Origin: Paenibacillus sp. ACRRY
GTDB lineage: Bacteria > Bacillota > Bacilli > Paenibacillales > Paenibacillaceae
Direction of reading: 5' to 3'
Assembly: GCF_022346995.1 (NCBI RefSeq)
Contig: NZ_JAKRNM010000003.1
Coordinates: 310,001-374,000 of the forward strand
Length of the DNA: 64,000 bases
Part shown: positions 8,221-16,845 of the stretch, one piece after another
How positions within the stretch are numbered: the first letter of the stretch is position 1
Layout: every line of letters begins with the position of its first letter
Notes under the pieces: model-generated
The model's input: only the letters and a program-made list of their open reading frames with translations
Database searches by the model: none
Told to the model about the DNA's origin: nothing
Position numbers and translations under genes: made by a program

Positions 8221-10119
8221 ATGCAGAGTCAAGGAAAGCTGCTGATTATCGGATTTGGCCCGGGAGCGATGGAGCATATCACCACACGGGCATTGGAGGC
8301 ACTTCGGGAGAGTGAGGTCATCATTGGTTATAACACTTACGTTGATCTGATTCGTCCACTCCTGGACGGACAAGAGATTGTACGGACAGGCATGACCGAA
8401 GAAGTAAGCCGGGCACAGGAAGCGGTCAGACAGGCCGAGATGGGCAAAATCGTTGCAGTAATCTCCAGTGGGGATGCAGGTGTATATGGCATGGCTGGAC
8501 TGGTGTATGAGGTGCTGATGGAACAAGGCTGGAGGCCGGAAACTGGCGTTGGCGTTGAAGTTATTCCGGGTGTGTCTGCCATTCAATCCTGTGCTTCCTT
8601 GCTGGGTGCACCCGTAATGCATGATGCATGTACGATCAGTCTGAGTGACCACCTTACGCCATGGGAGACGATTATTCGCCGAGTTGAAGCAGCAGCATCA
8701 GCTGATTTTGTTATTGCTCTGTACAACCCTCGCAGTGGACGCCGGACACGCCAGATCGTGGAAACGCAGGAGATGCTGCTGCGATACCGTAGTCCCCAGA
8801 CACCGGTGGGGCTTGTAAAAAGTGCCTACCGTGAACGTCAGGATGTCGTGATGACCACGCTGGAAGACATGTTGAATCATGATATTGGCATGCTTACGAC
8901 TGTGATCATTGGTAACTCCTCGACCATGATGTACGAAGGACTCATGGTCACACCGCGCGGATATCAACGGAAATACACGCTGAATACCGCGGAACAGCCG
9001 CTCAGACCGCATGAGCGGCTCCGCACGGAAGCTGAGCCTTGGTCGCTCGGCGCGATGGAGGCCCGTTCTGCCGCTTCCGCCGATGCAGCAGGCACAGTCC
9101 GCGATACGCAGACCGCGCAGCCGACTGCGGAACCAGCCCTGCGCGGCGCCAGCGCCAGTATGGGCATGGGACCGCAAGGGCAGCAGGGTGCTGGCTTGCC
9201 TGCTGCTCAGCCAGCGGGCGGCAGCACCGCAGTGCTTGCAGCCGAGCGGCCTGCAGCGGTGGAAGGCGCACCTCGTGCTGCCCTGGCGGTGCCGCAGGCT
9301 GGTGCGGCCGAACTGGCTGCCGAGGCGCTGACGCGGCTTGCGGCAGGCGGCAAGCTCGCCGGCGAAGCGGCCAGCCGCTGGCTGGATGCAGCTGGACCAG
9401 GCGTGCCAGCCGCAGCGCCGCAGACTGCAGCAGCGGCTGCTGTACGGACAGCAGCCGAGCCGGGACGTAAGGCACCGCTGTTCGAGATTGGCGTGTCGCC
9501 TGGCGTCGGCAACAAGAAGTTTACAGCAGCCCAGATGGCGCTGCTGGCGCAATGCGCGAGTGAAGAAGGCGAGCTGGAATACACGCCGGAGCATCAGATT
9601 ATTTTGCGGGTACCGACCTTTGAACCGGATCAGTTGGTAGAGGAACTGCGTGCAGCGAATTTCATCGTGGTGCCGATCGGTGACGTCATCAAGATGAAGG
9701 CCTGTGACTTCTGCAATATGGAGAAGGATGATGCTGTTCCGATGGCTAATCATTTGCAGGCTGTTATAGGCGGACTTAGTGCGCCGAAAGAGACCAGTGT
9801 GGCTCTGAATGGCTGCGGTATGGCATGTTATGGTGCCGTACTCGAGGACATCGGAATCGTCTACCGCAAAGGCGGGTACGACCTGTTCCTTGGCGGCAAG
9901 AAGTTCGGACGTAATGCTCACCCTGCCCAGCCAGTAGCCGAGGGGATACCAGGTGATCAGATTGGCGGGATTGTGGAGCGGATCGTAGCGGAGTACAAGG
10001 AAAAGGGTCACCCGAATGAGCGATTCCATAAATTTTTTAAACGTGTCGGAGTAATCCAGGGCTTCCGTCACGTAGATGCGCCTGTCACCGTGGAAGTGAA
10101 TCCGGTATGCGGCGACTAG
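8221..10119 (+). CDS. cbiH: CbiH60-type cobalt-factor III methyltransferase fused to a nitrite/sulfite reductase-like Fe-S domain
   Basis: A 632-residue fusion. Residues 1-250 are a tetrapyrrole methyltransferase of the CbiH/CobJ type (IIGFGPGAMEHITTRALEAL, ISSGDAGVYGMAGLVYE, ALYNPRSGRR). It methylates C17 and drives ring contraction in the anaerobic pathway. Residues about 420-632 resemble the ferredoxin-like half of nitrite/sulfite reductases and carry C495-x2-C498 and C532-x3-C536 (NGCGMACYG), suited to a 4Fe-4S cluster; the same fusion is known from Bacillus megaterium CbiH60. Residues about 262-418 are an Ala/Gly/Gln-rich, GC-rich linker. GAGGAGGAG lies 8 bases before the ATG. It is the first gene under the riboswitch. 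Confidence 0.93.
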   Translation: MQSQGKLLIIGFGPGAMEHITTRALEALRESEVIIGYNTYVDLIRPLLDGQEIVRTGMTEEVSRAQEAVRQAEMGKIVAVISSGDAGVYGMAGLVYEVLMEQGWRPETGVGVEVIPGVSAIQSCASLLGAPVMHDACTISLSDHLTPWETIIRRVEAAASADFVIALYNPRSGRRTRQIVETQEMLLRYRSPQTPVGLVKSAYRERQDVVMTTLEDMLNHDIGMLTTVIIGNSSTMMYEGLMVTPRGYQRKYTLNTAEQPLRPHERLRTEAEPWSLGAMEARSAASADAAGTVRDTQTAQPTAEPALRGASASMGMGPQGQQGAGLPAAQPAGGSTAVLAAERPAAVEGAPRAALAVPQAGAAELAAEALTRLAAGGKLAGEAASRWLDAAGPGVPAAAPQTAAAAAVRTAAEPGRKAPLFEIGVSPGVGNKKFTAAQMALLAQCASEEGELEYTPEHQIILRVPTFEPDQLVEELRAANFIVVPIGDVIKMKACDFCNMEKDDAVPMANHLQAVIGGLSAPKETSVALNGCGMACYGAVLEDIGIVYRKGGYDLFLGGKKFGRNAHPAQPVAEGIPGDQIGGIVERIVAEYKEKGHPNERFHKFFKRVGVIQGFRHVDAPVTVEVNPVCGD

Positions 10120-10322
10120 GATTCGCGCCAGTTTTGTTATCGTCTTAATATTTTTTATCCAATGTTTGTAGTTATAGCGGAAAAGTTCATTGCACTTTTA
10201 TATAGATCGAAATGATGGGGTAACCAGGTTACCCTCCGTGAAAGGCTCGTTTACCGAGTAAAGCACAATAAAAAATTGAGATGTCTGATCTATGGATCAG
10301 GCGGGGGAGGAAGAAGCCAGAG
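10120..10322 (+). other. cbiH-cbiX intergenic segment with a short hairpin
   Basis: About 200 bases without a convincing gene. It holds the inverted repeat GGGTAAC/GTTACCC (10217-10233) and a second small one, CTCG/CGAG (10247-10259). Neither has a T run, so they look more like RNA-processing or stability hairpins than terminators. Confidence 0.4.
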
Positions 10323-11495
10323 ATGAATGCCATTTTGCTGGTGGGACACGGCAGCCGTGATCCAGAGGGGAACCGGGAGTTAATGGAGTTTGCACGTGCG
10401 GTAGCGGAGAAAGCGCCGGAGAACACCGTGGTAGAGACCTGTTTTTTGGAATTAACAAGACCGAGTATTGCCGAAGGAGTTACGGCTTGTGTAGATAAAG
10501 GCGCAACACGCGTCGTATTGGTACCGATTATTTTGTTTGCTGCGGGCCACGCCAAAATTGATATTCCGAATGCCATCGACCGGGCCAAGATTCGTTATCC
10601 GCAAGTGGAATTTGTATATGGGCGCCCGATTGGCGTACATGAGAAAGTCGTTCAAATTATGCAAACCCGTCTGCAGGAAGCACAGCCTGTCCTTGTTACC
10701 GCCAATCAAGGCGGCGCAGCAGTGGCAGCTCCGCCTGCTACTGTCACGGATGAGGAGACAGCCGTGCTTGTCCTTGGACGGGGAAGCAGTGACCCAGATG
10801 CCAATAGCGACTTTTTCAAAATGACCCGGATGTTATGGGAGAAGCTACCGTACAAATGGGCCGAAAGCAGCTTTATCGGCGTGACGCAGCCTTCATTCCC
10901 GGATGGACTGCAGCGTTGTCTCCTGCTCGGGGCGAAGAAAATCGTCATCATGCCTTATTTCCTGTTCACAGGGGTGCTGATCAAACGCATTGATGAGATG
11001 ACCGCAGAATTTGCTGCGGCACATCCGGACGTTCAGGTGGAAATTGGTGGTTATTTTGGATTCCATCCGAAATTGGTGGAACTGGTATTGGAACGTGCGA
11101 ACGAAGGGTTGAATGGACGGGTAGCGGCCAACTGCGACAACTGCCAATTTAGACTTGAGGCTGCCAAACATCACCACCATCACCATGATCACGATCACGG
11201 GCACGATCATGACCACGATCATCATCACGATCATGACCATGACCACCATCATAATCATGCACATGATCACCACCACGATGAGGAGCACCATGATCACGAC
11301 CATGCCATGAGCAGCCGTGAAGCATCGCCGGATTTCCATCATGATCACGACGGTGAACTGCACCATTCGCATCATGAACAAGAAGGTGCGTTGAACAGTC
11401 AAGATGAAGAGGGACATGAAGGAAAGTACATCTCACCAGAGGATGCTGGGCATGCAGAGATCGCAGCTGCCTCGGAACGGGTGAACCGCCCATGA
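10323..11495 (+). CDS. cbiX: Sirohydrochlorin cobaltochelatase CbiX (long, His-rich form)
   Basis: A 390-residue CbiX that inserts Co2+ into sirohydrochlorin, the committed step of anaerobic B12 synthesis. The first half begins MNAILLVGHGSRDPEGNREL with the catalytic histidine of the GHGS motif. The second repeat has GRGSSDPDANS, so the equivalent histidine is replaced. C271-D-N-C274 matches the Cys pair linked to an Fe-S centre in the B. megaterium enzyme. Residues about 282-345 are dominated by His and Asp, a likely cobalt store or delivery tail. The ATG at 10323 is preferred over 10281 because GGGGGAGGAAG ends about 10 bases upstream. Its stop overlaps cbiJ as ATGA. Confidence 0.94.
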   Translation: MNAILLVGHGSRDPEGNRELMEFARAVAEKAPENTVVETCFLELTRPSIAEGVTACVDKGATRVVLVPIILFAAGHAKIDIPNAIDRAKIRYPQVEFVYGRPIGVHEKVVQIMQTRLQEAQPVLVTANQGGAAVAAPPATVTDEETAVLVLGRGSSDPDANSDFFKMTRMLWEKLPYKWAESSFIGVTQPSFPDGLQRCLLLGAKKIVIMPYFLFTGVLIKRIDEMTAEFAAAHPDVQVEIGGYFGFHPKLVELVLERANEGLNGRVAANCDNCQFRLEAAKHHHHHHDHDHGHDHDHDHHHDHDHDHHHNHAHDHHHDEEHHDHDHAMSSREASPDFHHDHDGELHHSHHEQEGALNSQDEEGHEGKYISPEDAGHAEIAAASERVNRP

Positions 11496-12262
11496 TCTTG
11501 ATGTTATGTGGCACAAGTGATGCGCGAGAATTGGCTGTGCAGATTAAGCAGCAGGGTGTGGACGTACTCACATCGGTTGTAACCGAGAGTGCGGCACACA
11601 GTTTGTCCGAAGCCGGGTTGCCGGTTCGATCAGGCAGGCTGACGGTAGAGGCAATGACTCAGCTTGTCCGTGAAAAAGGAAGCCATGCCATAGTGGATGC
11701 AAGTCATCCCTTTGCGGAGGAGGCCCATGCCAATGCCATGGAAGCAGCCAGACAGGCAGGAATTCCTTATATCCGTTACGAGCGGACGGGACTTGCCTAC
11801 GATGACCATCCGTTGCTCCATGTCGTGCCTTCCTATGATGAGGCCGCTCTTAAGGCGAAAGAACTCAAAGGTTCTGTCATGCTAACAACAGGAAGCAAAA
11901 CGCTGCAGATTTTTACCAAGCATCTGCTCGGTGATCCTGACATACGTCTCGTTGCCCGTATGCTTCCGCGTCTCGACAATATGGAGAAATGCAGTGAACT
12001 GGGTGTGGAACAGCGCAATATTATTGCCATGCAGGGACCCTTTTCCCGTGAAATGAACGAAGCATTGTACAAGCATTATGCCACCACCGTGATGGTGACC
12101 AAGGAAAGCGGCAAGACCGGGGCTGTAGATGAGAAGATTCAATCTGCACTGGAGCTAGGCATTCAGGTTGTATTGATATCCCGCCCAGAAGCCGAATTCG
12201 GAACGGTGTTTGATGAATTTGAAGGCGTACTCTCCGAGTTAAAGCGCGTATTGAAGCAGTAG
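11492..12262 (+). CDS. cbiJ: Cobalt-precorrin-6A reductase CbiJ
   Basis: A 256-residue CbiJ/CobK reductase that reduces the corrin macrocycle with a nicotinamide cofactor. The N-terminus MILMLCGTSDARELA and the block AIVDASHPFAEEAHANAMEAARQAGIPYIRYER are the standard family signatures. It starts inside the stop of cbiX (ATGA), which indicates coupling, and is followed after 69 bases by cbiC. Confidence 0.94.
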   Translation: MILMLCGTSDARELAVQIKQQGVDVLTSVVTESAAHSLSEAGLPVRSGRLTVEAMTQLVREKGSHAIVDASHPFAEEAHANAMEAARQAGIPYIRYERTGLAYDDHPLLHVVPSYDEAALKAKELKGSVMLTTGSKTLQIFTKHLLGDPDIRLVARMLPRLDNMEKCSELGVEQRNIIAMQGPFSREMNEALYKHYATTVMVTKESGKTGAVDEKIQSALELGIQVVLISRPEAEFGTVFDEFEGVLSELKRVLKQ

Positions 12263-12331
12263 GACACCCGAATAGATCAAATTGGGATAGACCCATTTTG
12301 AATCATTTTACGATTGAAGGAGTGAGTGCAT

Positions 12332-12979
12332 ATGGATTTCAAAACGGAATTTAAACCATTAACTGTACAGCCTCAGGAGATTGAGGGAAAAAGCTTCGAG
12401 ATGATTACCGAGGAGCTGGGTGAGCACCCATTCACGGATGAACAATATCCCGTTGTACAGCGTGTCATTCATGCATCAGCTGACTTTGAACTTGGCCGCA
12501 GCATGGTGTTTCATCCGGATGCCATTCAGGCAGGAATTGCAGCCCTTCGTGCGGGACAATCCGTCATTGCCGACGTACAGATGATCCAGGCTGGAGTAAG
12601 CAAGGATCGTATTCGTGGGTTCGGTGGAGATGTGCACGTGCATATTTCCGACCCGGATGTGATGGAGGAAGCGAAGCGATTGAATACAACGCGGGCCATC
12701 ATCTCGACGCGTAAAGCAACCAAGGCCTACGAGGGCGGAATCTATGCTATCGGTAACGCACCGACAGCATTGCTGGAGCTGATCCGTTTGGTAAAGGAAG
12801 GTGAAGCCAAGCCAGGCTTGATCATCGGTATGCCTGTCGGATTCGTGTCCGCAGCCGAATCCAAGGATGAGCTACGCAAGCTGGACATCCCGTTTATCAC
12901 GAACATCGGCCGTAAAGGCGGCAGCACCATCGTGGTAGCTGCCTTGAACGCCATCTCACTGATGGCAGTGAAGGCTTAG
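12332..12979 (+). CDS. cbiC: Cobalt-precorrin-8 methylmutase CbiC
   Basis: A 215-residue CbiC/CobH that moves the C11 methyl group to C12 to give cobyrinic acid. It has the catalytic histidine block VVQRVIHASADFELG and the conserved IADVQMIQAGV and GNAPTALLELIRL segments. A GTG at 12326 is in frame, but the ATG at 12332 has GAAGGAG at a better distance. It is the last gene before the repeat-rich gap that splits the B12 operon. Confidence 0.94.
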   Translation: MDFKTEFKPLTVQPQEIEGKSFEMITEELGEHPFTDEQYPVVQRVIHASADFELGRSMVFHPDAIQAGIAALRAGQSVIADVQMIQAGVSKDRIRGFGGDVHVHISDPDVMEEAKRLNTTRAIISTRKATKAYEGGIYAIGNAPTALLELIRLVKEGEAKPGLIIGMPVGFVSAAESKDELRKLDIPFITNIGRKGGSTIVVAALNAISLMAVKA

Positions 12980-13042
12980 TCGCTGTTTCAGCCTACACTG
13001 AGCGTAGCTAGAGCGTACCTAGCAGAGAGTACAAGGGCAGTG

Positions 13043-13236
13043 CTAACGAACATTAAGAGCCTTATTTCGCAGATAATCATGAGTTTTAAACTCTAACGAA
13101 CCTGAGTGAGGCTATTCTGCTCAAAGATGCCAAAAACGGTGGGGACGTCGGGTTCCTGGTGAAATAGCATCGCTACGATTCGTTAGATTTTCAGTGTGTG
13201 GAAATCGGCTCGAATAGCACTTCCTGAATTCGTTAG
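13043..13236. repeat. Four-copy 50-bp repeat arranged as two inverted tandem pairs
   Basis: The motif CTAACGAA-N10-(G/C)(C/T)TATT occurs four times. Two plus-strand copies start at 13043 and 13093. Two minus-strand copies, read downward, start at 13186 and 13236. Within each pair the spacing is exactly 50 bases. Three copies have GCTATT and the first has CTTATT at the same offset. The sequence between conserved blocks has diverged. It lies between cbiC and cbiD and looks like a dispersed, structured intergenic repeat rather than a gene. Confidence 0.8.
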
Positions 13237-13358
13237 AGTCAGCCAGAATCAACTGAAACAGAGCGAATGTTTGAGCATGCATGGTGCAAAGTGCATGGGT
13301 AGTTCAATCCTTAAGCATTGCTCAATTGCTAAATTGTAAAGGCCTGAACCGTAAACTT

Positions 13359-13407
13359 GATAACTACATTCCAAGCTATCTGCTAGTAGCATGGAATGTC
13401 CAGTTAC
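13359..13407 (+). other. Imperfect hairpin in the cbiC-cbiD gap
   Basis: ACATTCCA (13366-13373) pairs with TGGAATGT (13392-13399), and the flanking TAACT/AGTTA extends the stem imperfectly. No T run follows, so it is not an obvious terminator. Confidence 0.45.
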
Positions 13408-13514
13408 CCATAATAAACATCATGACATTGTTTAGCTCATGAGGTTTGATCACGAACTTTTTTAGGTTAGGTATGCAAAGACGCAGGGAGTAGCGAAGGG
13501 GACGGAATCGATTC

Positions 13515-13620
13515 TGTAGAAGCGACAGCGTTCGCCTTTGTCTCCGGAATTCTCCCTATACATAAGGGAATCAAAATAAATCTGGAGACAACAGCGATCG
13601 GAAGAACGATCCGTACCCGT
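13515..13620. repeat. Large imperfect palindrome element, copy 1
   Basis: TTGTCTCC (13538-13545) pairs with GGAGACAA (13584-13591) around a loop containing a smaller inverted repeat (CCCTATAC/ATAAGGG). The outer arms GCGACAGCGTTCGCC and ACAGCGATCGGAAGAACGATC are also partly complementary. The right arm reads ACAGCGATCG (13591-13600), identical to a block in the similar element at 21330-21400. This suggests a dispersed repeat family. Confidence 0.65.
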
Positions 13621-13698
13621 AGCGGTCACCCCGTAGTCTTCGCAGCCAAGTGTCATCTACTATGTAATGTGATAAGAAAGGACGGGAGGTTCAAAGCC

Positions 13699-14853
13699 AT
13701 GGAAAAGAAACGCATGAAAAGCGGGGAAGCACCCGATCCGGACAAACCGATGCGTTCCGGCTTCACCACAGGTGCCTGCGCTACGGCCGTTGCCAAGGGA
13801 GCCACACAGCTCCTGTTAACCGGAGTTACTCCTGCACAGGCTGTGGTTTCATTGCCCGCGGGCTTTGACCACTCGTTCGAACTGATCGAGCAGGAACTGA
13901 TGACGGACGGCACGGCCACCTGTGCGACCATCAAGGATGCCGGGGATGACCCGGATGCTACGCATCTGGCGAAGATCATCGCACACGTCTCCTGGCGGGA
14001 GGAGCCTGGTGTGGAGCTGGATGGCGGCATCGGGGTAGGACGTGTTACTAAACCCGGCTTGCCTGTTCCTGTGGGCGAAGCGGCGATTAATCCCGTTCCG
14101 CGTCGTATGATTACCGAGGCTGTGACCCAGGTACTTGCCGAACATGGGACAGCCAGGGGTGTGAGGGTCGTCATAAGCGTGCCGGACGGCGAAGAGATTG
14201 CCAAGAAGACGTTGAATTCGCGTCTCGGCATTCTGGGCGGCATCTCCATTTTGGGTACACGTGGCGTGGTCGTTCCGTTCTCCACCTCTGCGTACAAAGC
14301 CAGTGTGGTACAAGCCATCTCAGTTGCGCAGGCGTCCGGTTGTGATCACATCGTGCTGACGACAGGCGGCAGTAGTGAGAAATATGCGATGAAAATGATG
14401 CCAGAACTGCCCGAAGAAGCCTTCATTCAGATGGGTGACTTTGTTGGTTTTGCTATCAAACACGGGAAACGACTGGGCATGAAACGCATCAGCCTGGTGG
14501 GGATGCCGGGCAAATTTGCCAAAGTGGCCCAAGGGGTCATGATGGTGCACTCCAAGAGTGCGCCGGTGGATTTTGGATTTCTTGCGTCCGTGGCCCGCGA
14601 GACCGGGGCTGGAGATGAACTGGCGCAAGCGATCGAGGAAGCCAACACGGCGACTCAAGTGGCCGACATGATGACTGAGGCGGGGTATTTGCCCTATTTT
14701 GAAAAGCTATGTACCTATGCCTGTAGGCACTGTCTGGAGCATGCCGGAGGCGGCGTAACGGTCGAAGTGGTATTGGTAACGATGAAAGGAATGGAACTGG
14801 GGAGGGCGGAAATCAGTGAACTGGACGACAGCAACTGGAGCAAGGAATCATAG
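13699..14853 (+). CDS. cbiD: Cobalt-precorrin-5B C1-methyltransferase CbiD
   Basis: A 384-residue CbiD, the anaerobic-pathway enzyme that methylates C1. The signature RSGFTTGACATAVAKGA opens the domain, and blocks such as GVGRVTKPGLPVPVGEAAINPVP and LTTGGSSEKYAMKM follow. An in-frame GTG at 13669 would add ten residues, but GACGGGAGG (13681-13689) supports the ATG at 13699. The 3' end overlaps cbiET by 38 bases. It is the first gene after the repeat gap, so its expression depends either on readthrough or on an unseen promoter. Confidence 0.94.
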   Translation: MEKKRMKSGEAPDPDKPMRSGFTTGACATAVAKGATQLLLTGVTPAQAVVSLPAGFDHSFELIEQELMTDGTATCATIKDAGDDPDATHLAKIIAHVSWREEPGVELDGGIGVGRVTKPGLPVPVGEAAINPVPRRMITEAVTQVLAEHGTARGVRVVISVPDGEEIAKKTLNSRLGILGGISILGTRGVVVPFSTSAYKASVVQAISVAQASGCDHIVLTTGGSSEKYAMKMMPELPEEAFIQMGDFVGFAIKHGKRLGMKRISLVGMPGKFAKVAQGVMMVHSKSAPVDFGFLASVARETGAGDELAQAIEEANTATQVADMMTEAGYLPYFEKLCTYACRHCLEHAGGGVTVEVVLVTMKGMELGRAEISELDDSNWSKES

Positions 14854-16096
14854 AATCCGTATCATCGGCGTAGGTGAAGAAGGTGCGGCAGGATTGACGG
14901 CGGATAGTCAGAATCTGATTCAGGAAGCGGATGTACTTGTGGGCGGCGAACGTCAGCTGCAGTACTTCCCAGCATTTGCGGGAGAGAAGCTCACGATTAA
15001 GAGCGGATTAAGCGACTTGGTTGTGAAAATAAAAGCGCTGCAGGACACGCACAACATCGTTGTGCTTGCCTCGGGAGACCCGCTGTTCTACGGCATCGCC
15101 GGGTACTTGGCGCGCAAGCTGGGCCCGGATCAACTGGAGATCCGGCCTAATCTCAGTTCGCTGCAGCTGGCATTCGCCAAGCTTGGCGAGAGCTGGCACG
15201 ACGCCGTGCTCGAAAGCGTGCACGGACGTCCGCTCAAGGGCCTCGCACAGCGCATTGATGGGCAAGCCAAAATTGCACTGCTCACGGACGAGCATAACAG
15301 CCCCGCTGCGGTTGGGGCTTATCTGCAACAGTTCGGCATGACCGAGTATGATGCCTACGTTGCCGAGAACCTCGGCGGGCCAGACGAGCGTGCCCGCCAT
15401 TACACCCTGGACGAACTGGCGGCAGCTGAATGCAGCCCGCTGAACGTCGTTATTTTGCTGCGCCGCAAGGATGCACCGCCACCGCGCAAAGGCTTTGGGT
15501 TTGCAGATGAGGAATTCCATCAGCGCAAACCGGAGAAAGGCCTGATTACCAAGCGCGAGGTCCGCGCCTTCAGCTTGTCGGAGCTGCGACTTGGCGAGGA
15601 CAGCATCGTGTGGGATATCGGCGCAGGTTCCGGCTCGGTGGCCGTCGAGTGCACGCGGCTGGCGCCGCGGGGCCAGGTCTTCGCCATCGAAAAGAACGAA
15701 GGGGACCTCGTGAACATCGAGGCCAACCGGATCAAATTCCGGACGGACTTTACCGTCCTTCATGCCAAAGCACCAGCAGGGCTGGACGAACTACCGAATC
15801 CGGATGCGGTGTTCATTGGTGGCAGCGGCGGCGAGCTCGCGCAGCTGATCGCCCTATGCGCGTCCCGGCTGCGCCCGGAGGGACGCATCGTCGTGAATGC
15901 AGCGACGATCGAGACGCTGCATGACAGCATGAAGGCCATGCGCGAAGCGGGCATGGATGCATCGGTGACGCTGCTTCAGACGGCGCGCAGCAAGCCGATT
16001 CTGAACATGACCCGTTTTGACGGATTGAATCCAATCTACGTGATCACAGGCCAGCATGCAGCGGCAGAGGAAGCGGTAGCCGGAGCGGAAGAATGA
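14816..16096 (+). CDS. cbiET: Cobalt-precorrin-7 C5/C15-methyltransferase-decarboxylase CbiET fusion (CobL-like)
   Basis: A 426-residue fusion of two enzymes that act in sequence. Residues about 10-210 are the CbiE tetrapyrrole methyltransferase (IRIIGVGEEGAAGL, VVLASGDPLFYGIAGYLA). Residues about 240-415 are the CbiT Rossmann methyltransferase/decarboxylase with the SAM loop WDIGAGSGSVAVE and AVFIGGSGGELAQL. Together they methylate C5 and C15 and remove the C12 acetate carboxyl. The GTG start sits inside cbiD with GGAGG about 10 bases upstream. The second half of the gene is richer in GC than its neighbours. Confidence 0.94.
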   Translation: MNWTTATGARNHRIRIIGVGEEGAAGLTADSQNLIQEADVLVGGERQLQYFPAFAGEKLTIKSGLSDLVVKIKALQDTHNIVVLASGDPLFYGIAGYLARKLGPDQLEIRPNLSSLQLAFAKLGESWHDAVLESVHGRPLKGLAQRIDGQAKIALLTDEHNSPAAVGAYLQQFGMTEYDAYVAENLGGPDERARHYTLDELAAAECSPLNVVILLRRKDAPPPRKGFGFADEEFHQRKPEKGLITKREVRAFSLSELRLGEDSIVWDIGAGSGSVAVECTRLAPRGQVFAIEKNEGDLVNIEANRIKFRTDFTVLHAKAPAGLDELPNPDAVFIGGSGGELAQLIALCASRLRPEGRIVVNAATIETLHDSMKAMREAGMDASVTLLQTARSKPILNMTRFDGLNPIYVITGQHAAAEEAVAGAEE

Positions 16097-16128
16097 CTTT
16101 TCAAGGACAGGACAAGGGGGAAAACAAC

Positions 16129-16845
16129 ATGAGTACGGCAGCAGTAGGTACGCTGTATGGCGTGGGTGTCGGGCCGGGAGACCCGGAACTGATTACGGTG
16201 AAGGCATACCGAATGATCCGGGAGTGTCCGGTGGTTGCGTATCCGAAGAAGCGTAAAGGCGGCAAATCGTATGCCCACGAGATCGTGGAACTGTACGTCA
16301 ACCCGGAAGAGAAGGAGATGCTCGGCCTGATCTTTCCGATGACCAAGGACCCGGTTGTCCTTGAACGGGAGTGGGGCAAAACCGTCGAGGCCTGTTGGGG
16401 TGCGCTGAAGGAGGGTAAGGATGTGGCCTTTGTAACCGAAGGCGATCCGAATCTGTACAGCACCTTCATTCATCTGGCAAGGCTGATGCGTGAACTGCAT
16501 CCCGAGGTGCCGATTGCTTCGATTCCGGGAATTTCATCTGTACTGGGCGCCGCAGCTGCACTGGATATCCATCTGGCAGACGGTGATGAGCAGGTGGGCA
16601 TTATCCCCGCAACCGCCGATAAGGAAGCGATGCGTCAAGCAATTGAGAATCACGATACGATTGTGTTTATCAAAGTGGCGAAGGTGCTTGACCCGATGCT
16701 TGAACTGCTGGACGAGATGGGTCTCGGCGGCAAAGCCTCGGTTGTCACCAAAGTCACTTCTCCATATGAACTGGTCTGGCGCGATGCCCGTGAACTGAAA
16801 GGGCAGGAGCTGGAATATCTGAGCCTGATGGTGGTGAGCAAATGA
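16129..16845 (+). CDS. cbiL: Cobalt-factor II C20-methyltransferase CbiL
   Basis: A 238-residue tetrapyrrole methyltransferase of the CbiL/CobI class. YGVGVGPGDPELITVKAYRMI, FVTEGDPNLYSTF and PGISSVLGAAAALDIHLA are the SAM-binding and family blocks. An ATG at 16093 overlaps the previous stop (ATGA) and could add 12 residues, but AAGGGGG (16114-16120) and family alignment favour 16129. It ends in an ATGA overlap with cbiF. Confidence 0.93.
   Translation: MSTAAVGTLYGVGVGPGDPELITVKAYRMIRECPVVAYPKKRKGGKSYAHEIVELYVNPEEKEMLGLIFPMTKDPVVLEREWGKTVEACWGALKEGKDVAFVTEGDPNLYSTFIHLARLMRELHPEVPIASIPGISSVLGAAAALDIHLADGDEQVGIIPATADKEAMRQAIENHDTIVFIKVAKVLDPMLELLDEMGLGGKASVVTKVTSPYELVWRDARELKGQELEYLSLMVVSK

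Noticed and set aside
8698..10071. A 457-codon open frame on the minus strand across cbiH60
   Set aside because: It is antisense to a clear enzyme gene. The GC-rich linker removes stop codons, and the translation is Arg/His/Cys-rich with no motif or ribosome site.
13043..13236. CRISPR array
   Set aside because: The repeats are only short conserved blocks, two are inverted, spacing is 50 bases with diverged repeat bodies, and no cas genes are present.
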